A stretch of 64,000 nt of DNA from Lachnospiraceae bacterium. Lineage in GTDB: Bacteria; Bacillota; Clostridia; Lachnospirales; Lachnospiraceae. The position numbers and the translations under genes are program-made. The stretch lies in NCBI GenBank assembly GCA_022790855.1, contig JAAVYA010000047.1, forward strand, positions 44,038 through 108,037. The letters are read 5' to 3'. Each line of letters opens with the position of its first letter. Within the stretch, counting starts at the first letter, position 1. Shown here piece by piece: positions 34,948 through 43,334 of the stretch. Under the pieces are notes generated by a model that had not been told where the DNA came from, made no database searches, and saw only the letters and a list, made by a program, of their open reading frames with translations.

Positions 34948-35415
34948 AAAAAAGGCATCCCATAAGGAATGCCTGAAATTCACATATGACGCATCCCTTA
35001 TTTCCTGCCAAGGGACGAGTATTTCTTGCAGCAGATGATTCTCTGCCGTGTCTGTTACCCGCGGTTCCACCCTTCTTGTATTGAAACAACCGTTCAAAAC
35101 GTAACAGTTCAGCCTTCGGCTTCCCTGTTACAGAGTCCGGCTCATTTGGAAGTTTGCCTGCGGCAAAGAGCCGGCTTCCCATCCTATCAGCTTTATCATA
35201 TGGACTTTGCAGTAAATGGAAAGTCCTGGGCTGAACTGTTACTTCAAAACCACTCAATTGGATGATAACGGAATCACCGGACCGGATTGGGGCCACTCGG
35301 AGCTGGTCTTCAACTGTTTCCCAAAAAACTGCTTTCAGCGCCGGAACAGATTCCCCGGGCAGTTCTCTCTTGTTTGTTCTACAGTCTACTCTTCTCGTCA
35401 ACGTGTTAGCCACAT
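34948..35415 (-). promoter_or_regulatory. T-box riboswitch of thrS, interrupted by a miniature element
   Basis: The invariant T-box AAGGGTGGAACCGCG is at 35060-35074 on the minus strand. Stem I spans about 35260-35415, with GAGAAGAGTAGAC near its start and a likely ACC (Thr) specifier at 35305-35307 in GAAGACCAGC. The intrinsic terminator is GGCATTCC/GGGATGCC followed by six T (34948-34974). Uncharged tRNA-Thr should stabilise the antiterminator and allow thrS expression. A 142-bp element (35101-35242) plus its 8-bp duplication splits Stem I from the antiterminator, roughly doubling the normal spacing. Confidence 0.88.
35101..35242. mobile_element. Miniature inverted-repeat element, copy 2, inside the thrS T-box
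   Basis: The 142-bp element starts GTAACAGTTCAGCC and ends with its complement GGCTGAACTGTTAC. TTCAAAAC at 35093-35100 is repeated exactly at 35243-35250, an 8-bp target duplication. An internal stretch (about 35190-35225, TTTATCATATGGACTTTGCA) resembles the core of copy 1 at 17918-17978. It has no coding capacity. Confidence 0.88.
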
Positions 35416-35451
35416 TATAACTTTATTCTTTTTCATTGTAAAGAAAAATTT

Positions 35452-35952
35452 TTATCTGCCGCAGCATTTTTTATATTTCTTACCGCTGCCGCAGGGACAT
35501 GGATCATTGGGATAGACTTTTGCTTCCTTCACCACCGTACCGGATTTCTTCTGCTCCAAATACAGCTCCTTACGCTTGTCCGCATCAAATATGGATTCCC
35601 ACTGGGGCAGTTCGTACAACCAGTCCGCCTTGGCGTCCACCATATTCTTATACAGCTTCTCCTTGTCAAAAGCAAGGCTCACTCTGGTGTCCTCTTCCAT
35701 CTCTTCAATGGGGTTGGGAGTGATCAAGCTGTCGTTAATTCCATCTAAAAATCCTGCCATCGCCATGATATCCAGTTCGAACCGTTCCGCCAGTTCTTTT
35801 ACCGTACCTTCCACCGGCTCGTCGGGCTGCTCCAAGAGCTTCTCATAGACGCCCTTTTCCAACAGGAAATACCGCTGCCAGAACTTCTGCAGCTCTCCTT
35901 TATCTGTCTTCTCATTATATGCAATCCCGCGCCATTGTTCTAAAAGTGCCAT
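35452..35952 (-). CDS. SEC-C motif protein
   Basis: The 166-aa protein ends in the SEC-C zinc motif ([18 protein letters not shown]), the same tail found on SecA. The N-terminal 130 residues are helical, with [15 protein letters not shown] and a [16 protein letters not shown] linker. Such stand-alone proteins may act around SecA or the ribosome, but none is well defined. It is single, upstream of the thrS leader. Confidence 0.85.
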   Translation of the reverse strand: MALLEQWRGIAYNEKTDKGELQKFWQRYFLLEKGVYEKLLEQPDEPVEGTVKELAERFELDIMAMAGFLDGINDSLITPNPIEEMEEDTRVSLAFDKEKLYKNMVDAKADWLYELPQWESIFDADKRKELYLEQKKSGTVVKEAKVYPNDPCPCGSGKKYKKCCGR

Positions 35953-36063
35953 ATTTTATCCCATCCTTCATTCTTCTTTGGATACACAATACTAAGTGCC
36001 TATCCAGTATAACCCATCCAGATGGTTTTTTCAACAAAAATGATAAAAAAATTAGAATTCCAG

Positions 36064-36094
36064 GCAGCAGTGAAGCTGTAGGCTGAACTGTTAC
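36064..36094. mobile_element. Degenerate miniature element, copy 3, at the end of the amidase gene
   Basis: A 31-bp imperfect palindrome ends in the family terminus GGCTGAACTGTTAC; the other end (GCAGCAGTGAAGC) is a decayed copy of it. Flanks AATTCCAG (36056-36063) and GATTCCAG (36095-36102) match in 7 of 8 bases. The element supplies the amidase stop codon. Confidence 0.55.
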
Positions 36095-36933
36095 GATTCC
36101 AGGAATTTTATAATCCCTTCCGCAATGCCCTGGGCAATTTTCTGCTGGTACTCTTCATCCAGCAGCAACTCTCTCTCCCTGGAAGAGGTAATAAATCCTG
36201 TTTCAATCAGACATGCCGGCATCGTGGTGTTATCCAGCACAAAAAGATCGCTGTTTTCGGTGATCCCTTTATCTTTTGCTCCTGTTTTGGCCAATAGGCT
36301 GTCCCATATGTTCTCAGCCAAACGCTGGCTGTCCGGCATCTTGCTGGAGTATATTTCCATCCCTTCTGTTACCGTATCATTTTCCAGGGCATTCTGATGA
36401 ATGCTGACAAACAAAGTCCCCCGATTCTCCTGGGCAATCTGCACCCGCTCTTTTAATACCACCCGCTCATCTTCCTCCCGGGTCATAACCACCTGATATC
36501 CCTGTTCCACGAGGACTTGTTCCAATTTTTTAGTAATGGCCAGGTTGATATCTTTTTCATAGACGTCTCCCCACAGCGTACCGGGATCTTTTCCTCCATG
36601 GCCTGCATCCAGAATAATACAGGGCTTTGCGTCCTCCTGGCTTTTTTCTCCTCCCTGGGACAAAAGCTTCATTGAGCTGTTTGCTTTCGCCTGAGCCGCA
36701 TATTGCTTGGGCTTTGCCTCCTCCTGATGAGGACGGATGCCCTCAACGACTCCTTTGATTCCCAGCGTCAATGCAAAAACTGCCACTGCAAAAGAAAGAC
36801 ACCTGAGAATGATCTGATTCCTTCGTCGTCTTCTTCGGATTTCTCTGCGTCTCTGACGGATCATAAGCTGCCGCCTTAATTCTCTTTCATTTTCCCGTTC
36901 TGATTCCCAATGTTTCCGTCCTGTCTTTTGCAA
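36091..36933 (-). CDS. N-acetylmuramoyl-L-alanine amidase (Amidase_3, CwlD-like)
   Basis: The 280-aa protein has a very basic N-terminus (RRREIRRRRRRNQ), one membrane helix (CLSFAVAVFALTLGIKGVV) and an Amidase_3 domain: ILDAGHGGKDPGT with the first zinc His, EKDINLAI, SIHQNALEN with the second His, and PACLIETGFITSSRERELL with the catalytic Glu. It cleaves the MurNAc-L-Ala bond in peptidoglycan; CwlD-type members act in spore cortex formation. The TTG at 36933, eight bases after GGAGGT, is the likely start. The last codon and stop are provided by an inserted 31-bp element; without it the protein would end KFLEF instead of KFLES. Confidence 0.92.
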   Translation of the reverse strand: MQKTGRKHWESERENERELRRQLMIRQRRREIRRRRRRNQIILRCLSFAVAVFALTLGIKGVVEGIRPHQEEAKPKQYAAQAKANSSMKLLSQGGEKSQEDAKPCIILDAGHGGKDPGTLWGDVYEKDINLAITKKLEQVLVEQGYQVVMTREEDERVVLKERVQIAQENRGTLFVSIHQNALENDTVTEGMEIYSSKMPDSQRLAENIWDSLLAKTGAKDKGITENSDLFVLDNTTMPACLIETGFITSSRERELLLDEEYQQKIAQGIAEGIIKFLES

Positions 36934-37038
36934 ATAAAAACACCTCCATGTCCTGATGTTTTCATCATAACAAAAAGGTGTTACCGAGTATTCCAAAAAG
37001 TATATGGAAAATGTAAAAATTAGATGAAGATGCTTCTC

Positions 37039-37569
37039 TCATCCTCCTTCGCTTCCAGGCGGGGCAATCCGCCGCAGCACCCGCAGCAGAGGCGTATACA
37101 ATACCATCATCAAAATAAAATTTGCCGTGCCGTGGAAAAGGTCCCAGGGAATTCCTGCAATCCACCAGGCGAACGCCGTGGAGGGGCCGCCAAAAAGCAA
37201 GTAGGCAAAGGAACACAGACCCCCGTACATAACGCCGAAGACAGCCGAAAAAATACTCCAAAACCACAGGCTGTCAATCTTTCGCAGGCAAAAAACAGTA
37301 AGGGAAAGCAAGGGCCAAAGGTAGAGATACATCACCGTCCACAGTCCGATTCCCCATACGGCGCACTCCAAAAGTACAAATACAACTACTGCATAAAGCG
37401 TCTTTTTCCCAAACCGGAGCGTATAAAGAATCACCAAAAGCGTCACAATTTCCACATTGGGAGCCGCTGAAAGGGCCATTTTCCCTGCCTCCAGGGTAGC
37501 AATCATCATGCCCATTACCGCCACATCCCATGCGGCCTCTTTGGGTCCTTTTTTCTTTCTCTTCTCCAT
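37039..37569 (-). CDS. ECF transporter S component-like membrane protein
   Basis: The 176-aa protein has about six hydrophobic helices (DVAVMGMMIATLEAGKMALS, EIVTLLVILYTLRFG, TLYAVVVFVLLECAVW and more), and ends in GTANFILMMVLYTPLLRVL. This fits the substrate-binding S component of an energy-coupling-factor transporter. The energising T and A subunits are not in the window and would be shared. The start codon lies one base after the stop of the DUF4430 gene, so the two are translationally coupled. DUF4430 partners often accompany cobalamin-related ECF systems; substrate remains open. Confidence 0.75.
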   Translation of the reverse strand: MEKRKKKGPKEAAWDVAVMGMMIATLEAGKMALSAAPNVEIVTLLVILYTLRFGKKTLYAVVVFVLLECAVWGIGLWTVMYLYLWPLLSLTVFCLRKIDSLWFWSIFSAVFGVMYGGLCSFAYLLFGGPSTAFAWWIAGIPWDLFHGTANFILMMVLYTPLLRVLRRIAPPGSEGG

Positions 37570-37570
37570 C

Positions 37571-37987
37571 TTACTCACGTTTAGCCTCATACTTAATCTC
37601 AAAAGCGTCCTTGTCATACACCGGCTGCTCTTCTATGGCATAATTGCAGTACGCGCCGTTGACATAGAAGGCCCAATACGCCTGATCTCTTTCATACACT
37701 GCTTCCAGGCCGTTCACTGCCCTCACATACATGCCGTAATCTCCCTCTTCTCCTTCCACGGAAAGCCCCTCTATCTCCGCTAATGCCTGGCTCAGATAAG
37801 CTGCATCCGTCCGCAGCTCGTAGCTTTTCTTTTCTCCCTGGTCGTTGATCACGGTCACGGTAATTTCCTTGCTTCCCGAAGCAGCTTTTGGTTTAAAGAT
37901 CCCATACAAAACCAACGCCGCAACAACAAAAACCACCAGAACTGCAGCCGCAATCATAATCATCTTCTTGTCTTTCTTGTTTTTCAT
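37571..37987 (-). CDS. DUF4430 domain membrane-anchored protein
   Basis: The 138-aa protein has an N-terminal signal anchor (MIMIAAAVLVVFVVAALVLY) without a lipobox and an extracellular DUF4430 domain containing EITVTVINDQGEKKSYEL, VNGLEAVYERDQAYWAFYVNG and CNYAIEEQPVYDKDAFEI. The domain resembles the vitamin B12-binding transcobalamin C-terminal fold. It is the first gene of the pair with the ECF S component, suggesting it captures a ligand for that transporter. Confidence 0.82.
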   Translation of the reverse strand: MKNKKDKKMIMIAAAVLVVFVVAALVLYGIFKPKAASGSKEITVTVINDQGEKKSYELRTDAAYLSQALAEIEGLSVEGEEGDYGMYVRAVNGLEAVYERDQAYWAFYVNGAYCNYAIEEQPVYDKDAFEIKYEAKRE

Positions 37988-38013
37988 ACCTCTTTTTCCT
38001 TCCTATTCCAGTC

Positions 38014-38715
38014 CTATTGCTGGTCCACGATTTTTTTCAATTCTTGCTCATTCTTCAGCAAATACCCCTTGCCTGTCCGTTCCAGAACCCCCTGTTCCAC
38101 CAGCTTACGCAATACCCGGTGAAGGTGACGGTAGCTGATTCCCATCAGTTCCGATACTTCTCTCAAATTTTCATGGAAATAAAAGGGCCTGGTCTGATCT
38201 GTTCTTCGACAGAACTTGGACCAAATATAGCCTGCCACATTTCGCTGAGAAGAATTCAACACATTCATTGGCTGACAATTTCCCAGCTGTACAAACCGTT
38301 GCTGGAGACATCGGATATAAAAATGTAAAAATTTGACGTCCTCCATCAAAAGCTCCTTCACCGGGGTCACATGAAGGGCAATCCCCATCACATCGGTAAG
38401 AGTCTCCGTATAAAAATGATTGCCCTCTTCCTCCGGCAGGTCGGACAAAATATATTCCCCAAACAACTCCCGTTTGTCGTAATAATCCAGTAAAAGCTGA
38501 CGACCGCTGCTTAAAATCGTATAGACCTTCACCCGCCCGGTAAGCAGGATATAGATTTCCTTCCTCCTCATGGCGTTTCCAAAAACCTGTTCCCGCTTTC
38601 CGGCCCGGAAGATACGCAAATGCCTCTGGTACGCGTCCAAAAAGGAAAAACACTCTTCCAGACGATGCTCTTTTGTTACTGATAAGATTTCTTCTCTATC
38701 CTTTGTATATTCCAC
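38014..38715 (-). CDS. Crp/Fnr-family transcriptional regulator
   Basis: The 233-aa protein has an N-terminal cyclic-nucleotide-binding-like beta barrel (IYILLTGRVKVYTILSSGRQLLLDYYDKRELFGEY near residues 60-100) and a C-terminal winged helix (LREVSELMGISYRHLHRVLRKLVEQGVLER region). No Cys cluster for Fe-S sensing is seen, so it is not a classic FNR. The start is probably the GTG at 38715 after AAAGGAG. The effector and targets are unknown. Confidence 0.88.
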   Translation of the reverse strand: MEYTKDREEILSVTKEHRLEECFSFLDAYQRHLRIFRAGKREQVFGNAMRRKEIYILLTGRVKVYTILSSGRQLLLDYYDKRELFGEYILSDLPEEEGNHFYTETLTDVMGIALHVTPVKELLMEDVKFLHFYIRCLQQRFVQLGNCQPMNVLNSSQRNVAGYIWSKFCRRTDQTRPFYFHENLREVSELMGISYRHLHRVLRKLVEQGVLERTGKGYLLKNEQELKKIVDQQ

Positions 38716-38784
38716 GCCTTTCTCTCCTTTTGAGAAACTAAACTTTACCATTTCACAACAGCATGCTCTTTCGGATCAATAAAA

Positions 38785-38828
38785 GCAGCCGGAAAATGGC
38801 TCTTTGTATCATACCATTTTCCGGCTGC
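38785..38828 (-). terminator. Terminator after the small beta-rich protein gene
   Basis: Perfect 15-bp arms, GCAGCCGGAAAATGG (38785-38799) and its complement (38814-38828), are followed on the minus strand by TTTTATTG. Confidence 0.8.
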
Positions 38829-38850
38829 CAATACAATGACTGCTTTTGAT

Positions 38851-39159
38851 TTATACCCGTGTTCCCTCAAATTCAAAACTTCCCATAGCATTGGAAGAAT
38901 TTCCTTTGATGGTGCCGTCTGCCTGCAGCGCACCCTCCATAGTAAATTCCATCTCCCCAATGGGGATCTTGATGGTAAATTGGAAAGAAAAATGATCTCC
39001 CTCCACCTTTCCTTCCCGGATCTGGGCCTTATTGCCATTTCCTCCATCGGTAATGGTCCCTGTCAGCACTCCTCCGTCTACTTCATACTCATGAACAGAA
39101 TTCTGATCCCCCATATAAGTATGTACCACAATGTTCCATGCTCCTTGAATACCTGCCAT
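38851..39159 (-). CDS. Small beta-rich (lipocalin-like) protein of unknown function
   Basis: The 102-aa protein consists of alternating beta strands with repeated G-D-x-F and G-T-I signatures (GGVLTGTITDGGNGNKAQI, GDHFSFQFTIKIPIGEMEFT, DGTIKGNSSNAMGSFEFEGT). This pattern resembles small calycin-like proteins found near aromatic or steroid metabolism genes; no function is established. It follows the URO-D gene by 38 bp and shares its terminator, so the two probably act together. Confidence 0.6.
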   Translation of the reverse strand: MAGIQGAWNIVVHTYMGDQNSVHEYEVDGGVLTGTITDGGNGNKAQIREGKVEGDHFSFQFTIKIPIGEMEFTMEGALQADGTIKGNSSNAMGSFEFEGTRV

Positions 39160-39197
39160 TTTTATTTCCTCCTTTTTTTATAAAATAGTGACACGCT

Positions 39198-40169
39198 CTA
39201 ATTCCCGCTGTTCTTATACTGCCCGTATTTCGTTCCTTCATCTTCTATAATGGCGTCCACTCCCGCCACAGTGGAGAACATCACGGCGGAGCTGCAGAGA
39301 AGCCCTCCGTCTTTTCCAAGACTATCTATGGTGTCTCTCACCGCCTGGCGGATGACTTCCTCAGACGCCCCGGGAGCATCCGTTACCTGGGGATCCACGC
39401 CGCCTGCAAAAATCAAATCCTTGCCGTATTTTTCCTTCATTTCATCCCAGTTATTTACCGGAGAAACCGAATGCCAGCTTTCCACGCCAATTTCCACCAG
39501 ATCCGGTACAATCGGCGCAATATAACCGCAGGAATGATGCATGTAATGCATACCCAGATTTCGGCATGCTTCCACCATACGCCGCTCTGGCTCCTTAAAG
39601 ATTTCCCGCCAAAGCTCCGGGGACAGGAACATATTATTCTGGTTGCCCCAGTCATCGTGCATCATGACAAAATCTGCATTCATATATTTCTTGATATAAT
39701 GCATCTGTTCGATTCGATAGTCTGCGTAGGCGTTGACGAAATCAATATAATCCTCCGTTTCATATAATGCGCACAGTCCGTTCTCAAATCCCATCAGCGC
39801 ATTGATGCGCTCGAAAGCTCCCATATTCCCTACGGTATAGCCCATCATCTCATCGCTTTTGGCCCACATGGCCTTGGTGCGCCCGCCGATCATCTCCCAA
39901 TTCAAATCCTTCACGCTGGGAAACGAAACATACTCCTTCCACTCTGAAATCTCGTCAAAAAGACAAAATCCCGGCTTTACATGGGTCATAAACTGGGGAT
40001 TCTCCGGATCCAGCTCCCAGTCCACCCCAAACCAGTCCTTTCCGCTCATAAACAGCGGTCTGTCATTGATTTCCGGGGTAATCAGCATCTGGGATGCTTT
40101 TCCGATCATCGGCACCCAGTTTGGGCATTGGTGATCCCAGACCATTTGCATGTTTTCTCGTTCTGTCAT
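39198..40169 (-). CDS. Uroporphyrinogen decarboxylase (URO-D) family protein, probable methyltransferase-type
   Basis: The 323-aa TIM-barrel protein matches URO-D family members that act as corrinoid methyltransferases or demethylases rather than in haem synthesis. The HHSCGYIAPIVPDLVEIGVE segment gives the H-x-C-G metal motif of that group, and DFVMMHDDWGNQNNMFLSP plus LIFAGGVDPQ are typical. No corrinoid protein gene is adjacent, which leaves the acceptor unknown. It heads a two-gene unit with the small beta-rich protein. Confidence 0.78.
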   Translation of the reverse strand: MTERENMQMVWDHQCPNWVPMIGKASQMLITPEINDRPLFMSGKDWFGVDWELDPENPQFMTHVKPGFCLFDEISEWKEYVSFPSVKDLNWEMIGGRTKAMWAKSDEMMGYTVGNMGAFERINALMGFENGLCALYETEDYIDFVNAYADYRIEQMHYIKKYMNADFVMMHDDWGNQNNMFLSPELWREIFKEPERRMVEACRNLGMHYMHHSCGYIAPIVPDLVEIGVESWHSVSPVNNWDEMKEKYGKDLIFAGGVDPQVTDAPGASEEVIRQAVRDTIDSLGKDGGLLCSSAVMFSTVAGVDAIIEDEGTKYGQYKNSGN

Positions 40170-40199
40170 GGTGAAACCTCCTAAATTAAATGTGGTTTA

Positions 40200-40238
40200 T
40201 TTGGATACGGACGTCCTGTATTACCTGGGTATCGAAAT
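40200..40238. repeat. Short relative of the 25685-25890 repeat
   Basis: TTTGGATACGGACG at the left and CCTGGGTATCGAAAT at the right match the two outer ends of the element at 25685-25890 with the centre deleted. The 281-bp gap here contains otherwise only the terminator at 40318-40356. Confidence 0.5.
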
Positions 40239-40317
40239 AAAAGTTGCATTTGCTGTGGCGATAACTTCAACTAAATTTAGCATAACACGGTTTCTTTCCG
40301 GTGTGAATCAGAAAAAA

Positions 40318-40356
40318 GCAGAAGGATTATCAACTGGAAGTTGATAATCCTTCTGC
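40318..40356 (-). terminator. Terminator of the CMD-cupin gene
   Basis: Perfect 18-bp arms (GCAGAAGGATTATCAACT and complement) with a 3-base loop are followed on the minus strand by TTTTTT. Confidence 0.85.
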
Positions 40357-40450
40357 CCGCGACCAATGAACAAAACAGCCATGTTTACATGATAGATACG
40401 ATCAAGTAAAAGAGCAAAGGAGATGTATACGCAGCGAGAAACCAGAAATC

Positions 40451-41212
40451 TTACCTTGCAGAATTTAAGCGTCCGTAGGAAACATCATCCACTGCTTCCA
40501 GCCACTCATTGGAGGTCCCCACGCCTGGTACTTCAACCGCCAGATGGGAAAACCAGCTATCCGGCGCGGCGCCATGCCAGTGTTTTACTCCTGACGGGAT
40601 ATTGACTACATCTCCAGGATGCAATTCCTGTGCTTCTTTGCCCCATTCCTGATAATAACCGCGCCCTCCTACGCAGACCAGAATCTGCCCGCCGCCAGAA
40701 GCGGCGTGATGAATATGCCAGTTATTCCGGCATCCCGGCTCGAATGTAACATTAAAAATCCCCACCTGCTCCGTAGAAAGGGGCGCAAGGTAACTCTGCC
40801 CGATGAAATATTGCGCAAAGCCGTCATTCGGTTCTCCAACCGGAAACAGCATATTCTTTTCATGAGCCTCCCTTTCGTTCCCTGCCGGTATTTCCTCCGT
40901 CCAGACCTCTTTCGCCATCTTAAACGCCGCCCATGCCTTCGGCCATCCTGCGTAAAATGCCGCGTGAGTTAAAATCTCGGCAATTTCCTCTTTTGTAATC
41001 CCATTATTTTTTGCGCTCATCAGATGATATTGGAAGGAAGAATCCACCAATCCCTGCGCCATTAACGATACCACCGTCACAAGGGAACGGTCTCTCAAAG
41101 AGAGCTTTTCCTCCCTGTTCCATACCTCTCCAAATAATACATCGTCGTTTAACTGCGCGAATTTCGGGGCAAAATCCCCAAGCTGATCTCTGCCTGCCGT
41201 CTGTTTTACCAT
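40451..41212 (-). CDS. Carboxymuconolactone decarboxylase-like and cupin fusion protein
   Basis: The 253-aa protein joins two domains. Residues 1-110 resemble carboxymuconolactone decarboxylase/AhpD (SLRDRSLVTVVSLMAQG, LTHAAFYAGWPKAWAAFKMA), without the CxxC of peroxidase members. Residues 130-245 are a cupin with NNWHIHHAASGGGQ and LHPGDVVNIPSGVKHWHG, whose His residues would bind a metal. Such fusions are fairly common in gut anaerobes and unexplained. AAAGGAGG before the ATG at 41212 decides the start. A LysR gene lies immediately upstream on the same strand and may control it. Confidence 0.88.
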   Translation of the reverse strand: MVKQTAGRDQLGDFAPKFAQLNDDVLFGEVWNREEKLSLRDRSLVTVVSLMAQGLVDSSFQYHLMSAKNNGITKEEIAEILTHAAFYAGWPKAWAAFKMAKEVWTEEIPAGNEREAHEKNMLFPVGEPNDGFAQYFIGQSYLAPLSTEQVGIFNVTFEPGCRNNWHIHHAASGGGQILVCVGGRGYYQEWGKEAQELHPGDVVNIPSGVKHWHGAAPDSWFSHLAVEVPGVGTSNEWLEAVDDVSYGRLNSAR

Positions 41213-41294
41213 TATTTTATCCTCCTTTGAACACCTCCATTTTATTTCCATTTTCCAAAAATGTCTAATGCTTACATTAAATCTCTCATAATGC

Positions 41295-42164
41295 CTAAAG
41301 GGCATTTTTAAGAAATTGCATAAATTGGGCCGCCGCCGCCCCAAGCATCTGATTCTTTTTCCAGACCAAAACAGAACCCGTTTCTAAGGTTGGAGCAAGG
41401 GGAACAAAGCATAAATCCTCATAAAAGGCTACGCCAAGATCGAAACACAACGCAATGCCAACTCCACGCTTCACCATAGCTGCGGCATTTAAAATCAAAT
41501 TGTAGGTAGCCGCTATTTGAATCCCTTCGTAATCATCCCCAAACCAACTGGCCAATTCATTTTTTACCAATTCCCGTTTTACCATGATCAAAGGCACCCC
41601 AACTAAATCTTTAGGTTTGATACCTTCTTTTACCGCCAGTTCCGAATCTTTGCGCACCAGTATACCCCATGTTTCTTTCTGTGGCATATGGATAAATTCA
41701 TATTTTCCAACATCAACAGGTTCCATAAGAAGTCCTATATCTAAGATCCCTTTTTCAATTCTGTCTTTAATGTCATCTGCTATTGCGCTATGAATATTAA
41801 ATTGCACAAGGGGATGATCTTGCTGGAATTTTCTGATTTGCTCCGAAAGAAAACCCATGCTTTTTGCTTCTCCACAGCCGATTGCAATCCCACCTGATAA
41901 TACATCTTCCTTACGAGAAAGCTCCTGAACCGTTTTTTCGGATAATGAAACAATTTCCTGCGCCCGCCGTTTTAAGAGCATACCGTCTTCGGTGAGAATC
42001 ATACTGTGTTTGCTTCTATGAAATAATTTTACCCCTAATTCTTCTTCCAGCTGCATAAGCTGCCGGGAGAGTGTTGGCTGCGTAAGATGTAATAAAGCTG
42101 CGGCCTTTGTAATATTTTCTTCTCTGGCAACCATCAGAAAGTATTTCAGAACTCTAAATTCCAT
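41295..42164 (-). CDS. LysR-family transcriptional regulator
   Basis: The 289-aa regulator has the N-terminal winged helix (FLMVAREENITKAAALLHLT, QPTLSRQLMQLEEELGVKLF) and a periplasmic-binding-like effector domain (GGIAIGCGEAKSMGF, ILDIGLLMEPVDVG). It belongs to the CynR/AlsR-like bulk of the family; the effector is not predictable. It is followed by the CMD-cupin gene after 82 bp on the same strand, the probable target. Confidence 0.92.
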   Translation of the reverse strand: MEFRVLKYFLMVAREENITKAAALLHLTQPTLSRQLMQLEEELGVKLFHRSKHSMILTEDGMLLKRRAQEIVSLSEKTVQELSRKEDVLSGGIAIGCGEAKSMGFLSEQIRKFQQDHPLVQFNIHSAIADDIKDRIEKGILDIGLLMEPVDVGKYEFIHMPQKETWGILVRKDSELAVKEGIKPKDLVGVPLIMVKRELVKNELASWFGDDYEGIQIAATYNLILNAAAMVKRGVGIALCFDLGVAFYEDLCFVPLAPTLETGSVLVWKKNQMLGAAAAQFMQFLKNAL

Positions 42165-42310
42165 AATGCTACTTCACCTCCTGTATCAGTGATATCAAAT
42201 ATGATTTCAGAAAATAAAAAACGCCATGCAATCCACCAACTTCTTACATAGCATTTTCCCTTTCCCTGATATTCGCCATAACTTTGTAAATGAAGCAAGG
42301 AGGCCATTTT

Positions 42311-43213
42311 TCATGTAATACGGATCAGCCCTTCCTCCGTTATGTTCTTAAGATTGGACAACAGCTCTGCCATAGGGTTGTCTTTTCGGTAAATAGCGGA
42401 CATTCGAAACTGGAACAGGCATTCCTCTGGAAGATCCAGATAATGAAGCCCCATGCGGTCTTTGCTTTCAAAAAGCTCCGGGAATACTGCATAGCAGCCC
42501 CCCATCTCCAGGGTAGCCAAAAAAGAGCTGAAATTAGGGGCATAAAGACGTTCTTTTGCTTTCACATTCTTATAAAAACTGTCTTCTTCCAGCTTCTTTT
42601 TCCGTTCCAGCAAAAGGATGGGCATTTCTTCCAGATCTTGCATGGTAATCTTCTCTTTTACCACCCAGGGATGGTATAAGGACACCGTAATTTTGGCCGG
42701 GCTGGCAACAAAAGGAATGATCTCCACATCCTCCCATACTTCATAATCGTGAATATTGGTGATAATTAAATCACATTTCCCTTGACGGAGCCACTGGATG
42801 ACTTCATCAATCTCTCCGCCTAAGAGTTCTGCCTGTAATCCCTTTTCACAGGCTTTCAGATAGTTGGTGACAGGAGCCACCACCTCCTGCTTGGAAATCG
42901 CCTGGAAAAAAGCGATCCTTACCGTTCGCTTCCTGGATTCCAAATAGCGTTCTATCGCTCCCGCCGCCCGTTCAAATTCCGCCCGGGCCGGAAGAAATGC
43001 CTGCTGCATCCGCTGTCCGAAGGGGGTTAACTCCACCTGCCTTGTGGTTCGTACAAACAGAGGCTCTCCCAATTCTTTCTCCATCTGAAGAATCTGTTTA
43101 TTCAGAGACTGGGGGGAAAGGTATAGCTCCCTGGCGGCTTTGGAGAAATTCAAAGTCTCCGCCGCTTTTAAAAAATATTCTATTTTTTGATAATTCCACT
43201 GCATCCGATTCAC
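42311..43213 (-). CDS. LysR-family transcriptional regulator
   Basis: A 300-aa second LysR protein. Helix-turn-helix residues are FLKAAETLNFSKAARELYLS and QSLNKQILQMEKELGEPLF, and the effector half contains VRIAFFQAISKQEVVAPV and CDLIITNIHDYEVW. The start is either the GTG at 43213 or an ATG three codons later; neither has a strong ribosome site. It is divergent from the GntR gene across about 120 bp. The target is unknown. Confidence 0.9.
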   Translation of the reverse strand: MNRMQWNYQKIEYFLKAAETLNFSKAARELYLSPQSLNKQILQMEKELGEPLFVRTTRQVELTPFGQRMQQAFLPARAEFERAAGAIERYLESRKRTVRIAFFQAISKQEVVAPVTNYLKACEKGLQAELLGGEIDEVIQWLRQGKCDLIITNIHDYEVWEDVEIIPFVASPAKITVSLYHPWVVKEKITMQDLEEMPILLLERKKKLEEDSFYKNVKAKERLYAPNFSSFLATLEMGGCYAVFPELFESKDRMGLHYLDLPEECLFQFRMSAIYRKDNPMAELLSNLKNITEEGLIRIT

Positions 43214-43284
43214 CAGATTCCGTCCTATTTTTCATCAGTGTAGCATTTGTCACGGGGAATGTCAATTTACCTTTGAATCCTTTC

Positions 43285-43313
43285 TGGGAATATGCTACTA
43301 TATAGTTACATTT
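43285..43313 (+). promoter_or_regulatory. Candidate promoter of the GntR gene
   Basis: TTGAAT, 17 bases and TACTAT lie upstream of the GntR start at 43335 and fit sigma-A spacing. I see no copy of the Mo-operon palindrome here. Confidence 0.45.
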
Positions 43314-43334
43314 GTTACAAAAAGGAGAATACCC

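Noticed and set aside
34928..35413. A 161-codon frame over the thrS leader
   Set aside because: The region is a T-box riboswitch with an inserted element; the frame crosses both and has no coding signature.
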